Position numbers and translations under genes: made by a program. Positions 13,379-22,406 of a DNA stretch of 32,435 bases are shown one piece after another. This stretch comes from Smittium mucronatum (Eukaryota > Kickxellomycota > Harpellomycetes > Harpellales > Legeriomycetaceae): the NCBI GenBank assembly GCA_001953115.1, contig LSSL01000991.1:36132-68566 (forward strand), given 5' to 3'. The stretch's first letter is position 1; every line of letters begins with the position of its first letter. The notes under the pieces are model-generated. The model saw only the letters and a program-made list of their open reading frames with translations, was not told the DNA's origin and did not search any database.

Positions 13379-14066
13379 TGTCATTGTACCAAAAACACAC
13401 GTAGTTTTTATTGTTTCCAAGGTAAGATTTTGAATAAAGAAAATCTTGTATACAATGTGCCACTCATTTATCACAATGTTTTTTTAAAGATCTTCCATTG
13501 GCCAAAACCCACACTTCGATATATTAGTGAATTTATATGGAAAAAAGGAATCCCAATAAACCTGAAGCCATCTCGCTACAATGCAACGTCTCTTCCACCT
13601 CTTTGAGTTCGTTTACGTAAAATACTCAAAGCTCTTTTTGATTGTAAACATTAACAAATTGGAATTCCGTTCTTCTATTTGGCAGATTCCGAGTTACGCA
13701 ATTACTGCAGTGCGTATTGCTTATGGATATGTAAAGCATCGTATTTTTGTAATAACCCATAATTGCCAACTTTCCTGTTTTGTTCTTTCCAGGTCTTTAT
13801 CGATGTTATACTTCTATTCGTGACTTTTATAAATAGCTTTTTGTTGAATACGTTTCAGGCAATATTACCAGTTATTATAAAGTTACTTAATTGGTTGAAA
13901 AAAGAATGAAGTTTTTAGCTCCGTCTAGAAATGGCAAAGAAAATGGGTGGATATGTTCCAGAAAGGATTCGCAGCAAACAAATGTTCCTTTGTACTCTAC
14001 TTCTTTATTTATGGAGTATTATACATAATCTTGCAGGTTTCGCGACTACATCAAATGAAATCATAT
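13379..14066 (+). pseudogene. Decayed coding stretch, possible non-LTR retrotransposon tail
   Basis: A single plus-strand frame holds few stops for almost 690 bp, in DNA where a stop is expected about every ten codons. The readable part includes NKENLVYNVPLIYHN, then RYISEFIWKKGIPINLKPS near 13517-13573. A hydrophobic stretch follows (FQAILPVIIKLLNWLKKE, ending at 13906), and then a 45-codon segment starting MAKKMGGYVPERIRSK at 13931 and ending with a stop at about 14066. The R-x-I-x-x-FIWKK pattern followed by a Pro-rich loop resembles the region after the reverse transcriptase domain in LINE-type elements. The later membrane-like segment does not clearly fit that family, so the identity is tentative. 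The low stop density is the firm observation. Confidence 0.35.
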
Positions 14067-14340
14067 AATATACCTGAGATGATTTGTAGATTTTAGGGCC
14101 TGGTAACGTAATATGGAAAATGTCATATTACCAAAAAATGTAGTATTTGCGGAGTAAAACTTAATATTTGGTTCGAATAAGATTTTCTAAGGGATTTATG
14201 GTCCTGAACTCAATAAACTACTTTTTAAACATATATATTAAATAAACTTTCTTATTTTACAAATGAACCGATAGTTTTTGATATTTTGATATTTCCATTA
14301 CTTGGTAAATCACATCCCGCATGCTTAAAAGCTCTTTTTT
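14067..14340. other. Intergenic, nothing recognised
   Basis: AT-rich DNA between the decayed stretch and the promoter region of the channel gene. No motif or frame was recognised. Confidence 0.5.
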
Positions 14341-14480
14341 CTCCACCCCCTCTATTAAGCACATTTAAACGATCTTTCCACTCCAGTGATTTATTAACAG
14401 TTTCTAGATACATTCACTAACGTCCAATAGCCAACAAATCACCCATAACACCTTCCTATCTCACTTTTATTTTGTTTAAG
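14341..14480 (+). promoter_or_regulatory. Probable promoter and 5' leader of the channel gene
   Basis: The base composition becomes much less AT-biased here. A CCAAT pentamer lies at 14424-14428, and a pyrimidine-rich stretch follows at about 14449-14480, just ahead of a splice donor. A CCCCT motif at 14347-14351 matches the yeast stress-response element core. CCAAT boxes bound by the HAP/NF-Y complex are common in fungal promoters, so transcription may start between about 14440 and 14475. No TATA box stands out against the AT background. All of this is inferred from motifs. Confidence 0.35.
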
Positions 14481-14588
14481 GTAAGCCTTTTTTTAAAATA
14501 GCAGATAATAGTGAATTTTTTGATTTTCCTTTACGTATAATTTATTCTAATTTATATTTTACGCTTCTAATAAATATTTCTATTTTAG
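14481..14588 (+). other. Probable 5'-UTR intron of the channel gene
   Basis: A strong donor, AAG|GTAAGC, begins at 14481, and a TATTTTAG acceptor ends at 14588. A TTCTAAT branch-point-like sequence at about 14565-14571 lies roughly 17 nt before the acceptor. The resulting 108-nt intron is close in size to the coding intron. Everything to 14713 would then be 5' leader. RNA evidence is needed to confirm it. Confidence 0.5.
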
Positions 14589-14713
14589 GGATCTCCAATA
14601 ATAAAGAAAACAGTCAAAAATTACTCCCCAACTTTCACAAAAAAGTTTTTTTAAGGAAGTTCAAAAATAAATACCCAAAAATAAAGAAGTAGCTAAAGGC
14701 CAAGGACTAAACA

Positions 14714-17424
14714 ATGTCCACTTCTTTAAAAGATCTGGGAGCTCCAAAGGAGCTAGAAAATGATTCTTCAGTATCAACCTTAATATCATCTTTGATATTC
14801 AATTTAGTTATAAATGCTATCTTTATTCTGATATTTTGTTATTTGAGAACGAAGAATAAGTACTTTTATTCTCCACGAACATTCTCAAAAAACAAAGATT
14901 CTAACCCAGGTATACTACCAAAATCATTCTTCGGATGGTTTCCGCCCTTATTCAAGTATTCTACAAATGACTATGTGAAATATTGTGGTCCCGACGGATA
15001 CATGATACTCTATATTGTTAAGCAGAACTTTATTCTCTTTTGTATCTTCTCCCTCACTGCTTGCGCAATTCTTATCCCTATAAATGTCACTTCTGACGGT
15101 GGTCTTGGTGGTCTTGACTCCCTTTCTATGAGTAACACCACCAAATCCCCCAATCGTCTCTGGGCTCATTTGCTCTGCACAATTTTCTTTTCAGGTAACA
15201 AAATCTTCATATTTTCCCTCAATATATATTAATTTTTTATATACCAAACATATGTTTTTTTAAAACCTAATAGTTCTAGTTAATTATGTAATGAATTGAT
15301 AAAAATTGATTTTTTCCCCTAGTTATTGTTGTTATTGCGAATTATGTCGCAGCCAGTGAGACTATATCCTTGCGCCAAAAGTACCTCAACTCCTTCAATT
15401 ACCTTCAAACACAAAGATCAGTTACCGTATTAGTTTCTGGAATCCCAGCTGAAAAAAACAATGTTGATGATATAAGGGCTGAGATGGGTGATAAACTTCC
15501 TCTTGATGTCGAAATATACCCAATCAAAGACCCGAAGCTACTAAATAAACCTTTTTCCGAACGGAACAAATACCATTTGTCTTTAGAATCCGAGCTCTCA
15601 AGATTAGCTACTCTTGAAAAAAAAAGACAGATTTTAATAGAAAAGAATAAAAAACCAAAAGATAAACCAATCGAACGGAAACAGAAAAAATTGGGGTTTT
15701 TAGGTCTTTTTGGAGAAAAGGTTGATTTTATTGAGAATGCTACTTCCGTAATTGTCGAAAATAATACTCTCATAACCGAAAAGTCTTCCGAATACATGGA
15801 CCAACCCTCAACTTTTTCTGCTTTTTTGGTTTTTAAGAATGTTCAGCAGGCACATTCTTTCGCAAATGGTAGTGGTCCCAAAATTAAGGCCTTAATAAAA
15901 AAAATAGGATTTTCTACGGTAATTAACACGGAAATAGACCCTCAGGATGTAGTTTGGAATAATCTAAGCGTGTCACAAACAACCCAGCACCTACGAAGGA
16001 TTATTTCATACATTGTTAGTTTCGCTATAATTCTGTTATGGATCATACCAACTGGTTTTGTCTCCATAATCGCCAACTTCAATACTTTGGCCAAATATTC
16101 TGTGTTTTCCTGGGTTAATGATTTGCCCAGTTTCGTTAAAGGTATCTTGCAAGGTTTAATCCCAGCTGTTGCGCTTGTAATCCTCACCATAATCGTGCCG
16201 ATTCTTTTCAGACAACTCATAAAATTTGAAAAGGGACCCTTATCTCGTGCAACTGAACTTTTCCTTATCGATAGATTCTTTGCATTCAAAATCATCAACA
16301 TTTTTATTATCTATCTGATCAGTGGGACAATATTTTCTTCGATAAAAGATTTTATAGATGATCCAAGTACTGTAGTTGAACAACTAACATCAAACGTACC
16401 GAAGAACAGTACCTTCTATATTACTTATGTCCTGCTTCTTGGTTTAGGTTCTTCAAGTGGTGACATTTCAATGATTTCTGGGGTTGCAATAAGATTATTA
16501 TTCAGGAAGCTTTTCGGACAGACTCCAAGAGATGTTTTTAACAATAAACTCCCACAGCAGCTCTCCGTGGGTGTTACTATTCCTGTATTGTCGTTCGTTT
16601 TTCTACTAGGGATCGTGTTTTGCACTATTGCACCGTTGATGACTGTTGTATCCTTAATATTTTTTTCATTGTACTTGGTCGTATATAGATACAATCTTAT
16701 CTTCGTGTATGATCCTTTAACATTCAATTATGGAGGGCGGCTATCTATAAAGCTGCTATCTCACAGATGGGTATCTTTATACATGCTGCAAGTCACTATA
16801 CTATTTTTATTGGCATTAAATGTGAAAAATACTTCTGGGAAAGGGTCCTATACTGCAAGACTTGTTCTAATTATTTTAACCATATCTTTAACAGCAATAT
16901 CCCACATTTATATGAAATATTTTATGTATCCACGAATTTTATATATTGACTCTTCATTACCCTTAAGAATAACCAACTCCAAGATCAGCAAGTGGGCTTC
17001 GGCTACCGGTAAATTTTTCATGTCTAGCTCTGGTGTATCTGAAAAATCTTCTCCCCTTTTAACGATCCCTCAAAATGAGAGAGACTTAAATAATTGGCAG
17101 GTGAGCGAGGCTGTCTCAAGAGCAGAAAGCCAATCAGAAATATCAATTAATAATGAGGAACAAGACCCATCAAATATCTGCAACCTGGGGTACGAAAAAT
17201 TATCTAGTCCATCTAAACTTGACACTTTCATGCCACCGGAATTTAGTGATAGTGGATTCACCACCGTTTGGGTTCCTCACATCGAGTCAATTACTGTTGA
17301 TGCTGTTTATGATGAAACTCAAGAGCTTCTGAAAGAAAGGGGTAATGTGGTTGACAGCGACAATTACTTTGATGATCGGGCCCTGTTGCACGTGACAACA
17401 AATACACTGCCTGATAGCATTTAG
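14714..17424 (+). CDS. CSC1/RSN1/PHM7-type (OSCA/TMEM63 family) cation channel
   Basis: Joining 14714-15194 to 15323-17424 gives 2583 nt: 860 residues plus a stop. The family forms osmosensitive or mechanosensitive, calcium-permeable channels, usually in the plasma membrane, with relatives in endomembranes. The N-terminal RSN1_TM part has membrane segments near residues 22-44, 103-124 and 149-170, with WFPPLFKYS and YCGPDGYM before the second. VTVLVSGIP (194-202) opens the cytosolic PHM7_cyt domain, which carries a Lys-rich insert (about 260-285) and ends with DPQDVVWNNL (366-375). The RSN1_7TM pore region follows, with segments near 387-412, 438-459, 481-501, 525-545, 578-622, 645-662 and 672-693; YRYNLIFVYDP (615-625) is typical. 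A roughly 165-residue cytosolic tail contains TTVWVPHIES, resembling the conserved tail motif of fungal members. The start is the first ATG after an A-rich leader. Length and order match the family and no defect is seen. Which paralogue it is (CSC1, RSN1 or PHM7) cannot be decided here. Confidence 0.95.
15195..15322 (+). other. Coding intron of the channel gene
   Basis: The donor TCAG|GTAACA and acceptor CCCCTAG|TTATTG define a 128-nt GT-AG intron that is far more AT-rich than its exons. It is phase 1: the last base of exon 1 (G) joins TT to give Val161. Splicing joins the third N-terminal membrane helix (FFS|VIVVIANY) in frame. Reading through instead reaches a stop within the intron at 15230-15232, so splicing is required for a full protein. 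CCTAAT near 15267 or the ATTGAT sequences closer to the acceptor could serve as branch point. Confidence 0.9.
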
Positions 17425-17530
17425 ATTTCCTATTTCTTTAACTCAATCATTTTATCTGTATACTTAAACACTATCTATATCCCCTTTCACAAATTCAGTA
17501 TTTTCTTTATCCCAATTTATGTTTTATTCA

Positions 17531-17536
17531 ATTAAA
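17531..17536 (+). terminator. Possible poly(A) signal of the channel gene
   Basis: ATTAAA occurs 107 nt after the stop codon, within T-rich DNA. It is the commonest variant of AATAAA, but fungal poly(A) signals are loose and such hexamers are frequent at this composition. Confidence 0.25.
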
Positions 17537-17755
17537 TATCTTTCGAAATTATCAAAAATATCAACATTTTTGTCAAAAGATATTTAGATTTACTAACTTT
17601 TTTATATATTTTTTTAAAAAAAGAAGGATCTGTTGTTTAATCATCCTTTAACCAATCCCCAGTAGGTGCAGACCCGATAGAGCGGAAGAGGGATGTAGTG
17701 TGAATGTGTTTTTAAAATTTTTTACAATTTAAAATGCGTTTATGTACAATTTTTA
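17537..17755. other. Spacer between channel gene and MULE, with a GC-richer patch
   Basis: AT-rich spacer holding a T7A7-type run at about 17610-17624. A short, noticeably GC-richer patch lies at about 17650-17700, around GTAGGTGCAGACCCGATAG. The patch does not fold as a tRNA and has no identified function. Confidence 0.4.
17749..17755. repeat. Left target-site duplication of the MULE
   Basis: ATTTTTA directly precedes the left terminus and is repeated immediately after the right terminus at 21543-21549. Mutator-like elements usually duplicate 8-11 bp (typically 9), so the 7 perfect bases may be a shortened or mutated duplication. Chance is possible in AT-rich DNA. Confidence 0.5.
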
Positions 17756-18566
17756 GAGATAATTACAAAAATGGTCATGATTTTGAAAGTATTTACAAAA
17801 CTAGTCAAATAAATTGATTCATTTTACTTTTATCCAATAAGACTAACTTTATCATTTTATTATAAAAAAGTTATTGTACCCAGTCAGACAAATTGAAGCT
17901 TTGATGTAAGTTTTTTCTAATATACAACTTATTATTTACTGAGTGAAAATTGTGAAATAAGACTAGTATTTTAATTAGACTGGTTTATATCATCTATTTA
18001 ACCCCATATCTAAAACATGCTACAGGGTGATTAGCAAAGATAAAGCGAGTATATTTTTTCTCTTAAACAGGAAAAATAAGAATAATAAAAAAGCATCAAA
18101 GGGTACGATTATCAACTGAGTAGGCTGAAAATACTAAAGACTCGGTGAATTTGGAGTTAGTCGAGAAAAACAAATCGTGACTCTGGAATCGAGAATTGGC
18201 ACTTGAGATAAGAATTTATTTATTTATTTATTTAACTACGGCTTTGAGCATAAAATATTCAAACTATAAATTTAAATACTAACTAAGCGCTTTTTTATTG
18301 AAAGAAATAATAGTAATTCGATCGACAGCCGAGAATTCCAAAGTTTTGGAATCTGCGATTGAAATCTCACAAAGAAGAGATACTCCCTATTGATAAAGAT
18401 ATAACCAGAAACTGAACGGAAAGCAGTTTTAAAATAAGCTGTCTTTTTTGTTTAATTGGTATATTCAGATAAGGTAAGGCCATTTTATCGTAAAATAATT
18501 AAATTTAAATAAAAAAAATATTATTAAAACAGTTCTCAAGAGGCTATTCACAGTATGGGATTCAAA
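17756..18566 (+). repeat. MULE left terminal inverted repeat
   Basis: This arm is the reverse complement of 20736-21542 over about 810 bp, with identity around 90-95 percent by eye. Many of the differences noticed are transitions. The arm holds a TTTA microsatellite (about 18215-18234), also present in the other arm, and distinctive blocks such as CACCCTGTAGC-type sequence (reverse complement of about 18020-18030). The inner end contains an ATG (18555-18557) matching the transposase start in the other arm, but here it is followed by four codons and a stop. Confidence 0.93.
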
Positions 18567-19022
18567 TCCTAGCTTTGTAAGACAAAAAAATAATAACAAT
18601 TTGTACATGTTTATTTTTTTTAAAATCTTGGCTCTAATATTTTTATTATTTTTAGAGAATTATAACGGGTTATAATTTATTCTTCGACCCATTTCACAAT
18701 ATTTTGTACCGTTGATTTTATTTTTATAGAAAATGCTAATTTGTTTTGATTTCTCTCCAATAACAAGTGGATTTTTTTGAATAATTTATAAATGGTTACA
18801 CTTTTATGGTGGGGTTTTTTAAAATTCTTTAAATTTTTGCTTATTCACAATATTTCGAATTGGGAATATAAATATAAAGTAAAGGTTTCTAATTCGAAAA
18901 AGTAACCGATTATTTACTAATGTATATTCAAAAATGTGATTTTTTTTTTTCATTTGATTTGGATTCTGTGAAATAATATTGATAAAAAAATGTTAGAATA
19001 TCCTAAAAAAATTATTGGATTA

Positions 19023-20745
19023 TTACCCTGTTAATTCATTATCTCTACAAGTTCTTTTATTGTGTCCATAATTCCCACATTTACCAAATTTAACGGTTGA
19101 TTTATCACCACGCTCTCCAAAACTCAAATATCTTCTTTTTTTTTGGTCTCCAAGGAAGTATCCTTGTTTCAGGCGTCAATAAAGAACAGTCGCTTTGTTG
19201 GTTGCTGTTTCAATTTGATTTAAATGTGATCCATATGAAAGAATAATCTTTTCATTTTTATATACGTCACCTATAAATGATTCAAGATTCATTTTAAGAT
19301 GAGTAAATACCCTGCAAAAGTGAATCATAGTATTTTGTATTCTTTGATATATTTACAGGCGCAGCTTTTTCCCGAAAGGTTTACTACATTTATTTAGCTT
19401 CAGGTAAGCTCTACACTAAACTTTTTTTCGCCAGTTTGTGTACAATAATATTTCCGCCATTGTTTATATTTATTTGGATCATGCTTCTGGATTTTAACGA
19501 GTAGTCGCTGATTTCTTTTTTAAATTTCGTATATTTACAGAAAATATCCTGATATTTTTTAGATAAGACTGATTATAAGATCAAAATATGGCATTTCTCT
19601 CTCTTTTGAAATCCAACAATTAACGGATTCTGATGTATTTGATGACAATATTCCGTATCTTGGTGCAGGAAATTGAGAAGAAGCCCATTTTTCGAATCCT
19701 ATATATTTAAGATAATTGGATATACCTTCATCTGCACTTTTGATATCGTCCATCTTTAACAAAAATCATTTCTCAGCTAGGTCTCTTGAAGCGGACCAAA
19801 GTTCCCTATTAATTTTTTTTTATATCTCCCAACTATGTTACGGTTTATATTAATGAGGCATCTGGAATGTTTTGAAAGTGGTAACTCTTTAGAAACGGAA
19901 TTTTACATTCCTTTTAACCCATCACTTATGATAACTAAATTCTCATTATTTGAGATAAATTCGTTATTTTTTTTTAGATTTTTAATAAAATTGGTCCAAG
20001 ATTCGGTGGTCTCAGAATTGTGTACACCGAATGATATAGGTAGTATTTTCCCAGATCCTGGATCATTGAAGAAATTAATATATCACCTTGATATATCGAT
20101 TTTAAATGGAAGTCATCCGATGATATTATAGGAATGGTGTTTTTAGCATATTTAATGCAAAGATAAGGAAATAAAAAAAACTGTAGAACCTTCCTTTTTT
20201 CGCCGTAAAATTCATATTTGATACAGGATTTTTATCAACAAATTGGTTAGAAGACTTTCTATCTTCCCCATCTTACCTATCTCCTCGCTTATATATAGGT
20301 TTTTGACATTATCGATTCCGCGGTATGCCATTTGATATAAAATTTCGGAGCTGTAGTGTTTCACAGCAAATTTATAAAATCATTTGGTTTTGATTTAGGG
20401 AAATTTTCCAATAACGAATAAGAAATACTTTTTATTGATTTACCATTAAGTTTAAACCCTATTCCATTCCATGTATGTTGAAGGGTTTTAATCAAATGAA
20501 AAAACCCATCTGATTTCAAATATGAATTGAATATGTACTTACAAATTGGAGATACACATTTTGCTGATAGTCTTTTTTTTTTTGAGGTAGACTATTTTAT
20601 AACGACTATTCATATTTATATTTTGGTCAATTAAATATGTTTCAACATTAGTTTTATTATTAAAAACTTTAAAATCAGTCTTAGTATTTTCAGAAAAGGT
20701 TTGGCAAAAATATTGTATATTGGCAGGGTCAAGATCTGAATCCAT
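19023..20745 (-). pseudogene. MULE transposase pseudogene (MULE core, SWIM remnant, zinc knuckle)
   Basis: The frame opens at ATG 20743-20745, inside the right inverted repeat, and stays open for 68 codons before the first stop. Further on, in shifting frames, typical MULE blocks appear in order. SSDDFHLKS (about 20105-20132) corresponds to the DGTH-type first catalytic Asp region. GKILPISFGVHNSETTES (about 19995-20060) and VIISDGLKGM (19905-19932) carry the second Asp region. ILSSNTSESVNCWISKERE (about 19605-19665) is the conserved N-x-x-E-S-x-N block. A SWIM-like SCACKYIKEYK sits at about 19341-19375. ESFIGDVYKNEKIILSYGSH lies further on, and a C-terminal zinc knuckle, KCGNYGHNKRTC, at about 19046-19085. 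The enzyme class cuts and moves the element by DDE chemistry in the nucleus. Several frameshifts and stops, plus Phe in place of the first knuckle Cys, make it non-functional. The stop used as the end is at 19023-19025. Confidence 0.88.
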
Positions 20746-21542
20746 ACTGTGAATAGCCTCTTGAGAACTGTTTTAATAATAATTTTTTTATTTAATTTAA
20801 TGATTTTATGATAAAATGGCCTTACCTTATCTGAATATACCTATTAACTAAAAAAGATGGTTTATTTTAAAACTGCTTTCCGTTCAGTTTCTGGTTATAT
20901 CTTTATCAATAGGGAGTATCTCTTCTTTGTGAGATTTCAATCGCAGATTCCAAAAATTTGGAATTCTCGGCTGTCAATCGAATTGCTATTATTTTTTTCA
21001 ATAAAAAAACGCTTAGTTAGTATTTAAATATATGGTTTGAATATTTTATGCTCAAAGCCGTAGTTAAATAAATAAATAAATAAATTCTTACCTCAAGTGC
21101 CAATTCTCGATTCTAGAATCACGATTCGTTTTTCTCGACTAACTCCAAATTCACCGAGTCTTCAGTATTTTTAGCCTACTCAGTTGATAATCGTACCCTT
21201 TGATGCTTTTTTATTATTCTTATTTTTCCTGTTTAAGAGAAAAAATATACTCGCTTTATCTTTGCTAATCACCCTGTAGCATGTTTTAGATATGGGGTTA
21301 AATAGATGATACAAACTAGTCTAATCAAAATACTAGTCTTATTTCACAATTTTCACTCAGTAAATAATAAGTTGTATATTAGAATAAACTTACATCAAAG
21401 CTTCAATTTGTCTGACTGGGTACAATAACTTTTTTATAATAAAATGATAAAGTTAGCATATTGGATAAAAGTAAAATGAATCAATTTATTTGACTAGTTT
21501 TGTAAATTCTTTCAAAATAATGACTATTTTAGACATTCCCTC
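20736..21542 (-). repeat. MULE right terminal inverted repeat, with transposase start
   Basis: This is the partner of 17756-18566. It carries the same TTTA/AAAT microsatellite (about 21064-21085) and ends GAGGG when read inward. The transposase ATG lies at its inner edge, so the promoter and leader of the transposase must be inside this arm, as in classical Mutator elements. Confidence 0.93.
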
Positions 21543-21549
21543 ATTTTTA
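21543..21549. repeat. Right target-site duplication of the MULE
   Basis: ATTTTTA abuts the right terminus and matches 17749-17755 exactly. It supports the chosen element boundaries. Confidence 0.5.
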
Positions 21550-22344
21550 TATTATTTAATTAAAACCCTCGATAAATAAAATTCAAGCTAATCAATCCTC
21601 GTAGATAATCGGTTTTATTCAAAGAAACTAAAGATATCGATTGCTACCAACGGCTATATTAGATTTTAATTGTGATACGCGCTGTTAACAGAGAATTTAA
21701 AATAAATTTTATATTCTTATCTCACAAACAGATCTATTTTTTTATTGGCTTTTATAAGTAACAAAATCTTTTATTTTTGATCAAGGAAAGGGTATATTTT
21801 ATTCTCGAAGCTCACCTCCCATTAACATGATTTCAATAAGGTATTTTAGATTTTCAGAGAAACCTTCAAGGCGCTAATAGCTTCATGAAAATTATTTATC
21901 AACTCTCTTGTTTTCAAAATACTATAAATAACACAGTTAGGGATTTTTAATATTTTATTTAATTTTATGGTGTTTTTGTTTTAGAATGCCGAAACTAAAG
22001 ACTAGATTTTAAAAATTTAATTAAGATTCATCTTTATTAAATAACACATTATACTAACAGAATTTTATGCTTCAGGTCCTTTGGTACGATTTCTGGATTT
22101 AAAAAGTTTATAAGTGCCAATGAATAATTAACTATATAATTATCAGTCCGTCAATCATAATGACTGGGATGAATAATAGTAATAGCGGATCGAACTTGCT
22201 GTCCAATAACTATATTTTCGATGGGTGAAGTATATATCCAGGTTATAATCACCTTTAAGCGGGATAAATAAAACCTAAACTAATACTCAAACTTTGAAGG
22301 CTCAATTTAGCCCCCCAAAAAAATAAAATAAAAATTATAAGAAC
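21550..22344. other. Intergenic, possible decayed retroelement upstream of a zinc knuckle
   Basis: Somewhat less AT-biased than the flanking deserts, notably about 21580-21700 and 22070-22310. No frame could be assigned. It may hold the eroded body of the retroelement suggested by the zinc-knuckle remnant that follows. Confidence 0.3.
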
Positions 22345-22406
22345 AGAAATGTGGCCATACTTCTGAATATTGTAAAAGGTGCATCCATGATTATGCTAAG
22401 CAATAA
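22345..22406 (+). pseudogene. Zinc-knuckle remnant of a gag-like protein
   Basis: A short frame reads KCGHTSEYCKRCIHDYAKQ and then stops. GHTSEYC matches the G-H-x4-C second half of the CCHC zinc knuckle found in retroelement Gag and related nucleic-acid-binding proteins. The first Cys pair is not correctly spaced, so the upstream part is lost or frameshifted. The downstream sequence in the same frame has repeated stops. A host CCHC protein or another transposon type cannot be excluded. Confidence 0.4.

Larger units (their letters stand above)
17756..21542 (-). mobile_element. Mutator-like DNA transposon (MULE), about 3.8 kb, inactive
   Basis: Two terminal inverted repeats of about 0.81 kb enclose about 2.2 kb that encodes a broken MULE transposase on the minus strand. 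The left terminus begins GAGATAATTACAAAAATGG, close to the GAGATAATT start of classical Mutator termini. The right terminus, read inward, begins GAGGGAATGTCTAAAATAG. A 7-bp ATTTTTA repeat flanks both ends. The element lies 331 bp beyond the stop codon of the channel gene and is oriented against it. Both termini are intact enough that another active transposase could in principle recognise them, but the element's own enzyme is dead. Confidence 0.9.

Noticed and set aside
13581..13823. Plus-strand ATG frame of 80 codons
   Set aside because: It lies in a different frame from the longer low-stop stretch that covers the same region, and it carries no recognisable motif.
15405..16727. Several minus-strand frames of 100-130 codons within the channel gene
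   Set aside because: They are antisense shadows of the strongly supported coding exon.
18550..18575. B-box-like GATTCAAATCC sequence
   Set aside because: It lies at the inner boundary of the MULE arm, has no matching A-box or stems, and coincides with the duplicated transposase start.
19835..20131. Plus-strand open frame of 98 codons inside the MULE
   Set aside because: It is antisense to the transposase core, whose motifs are readable on the minus strand.
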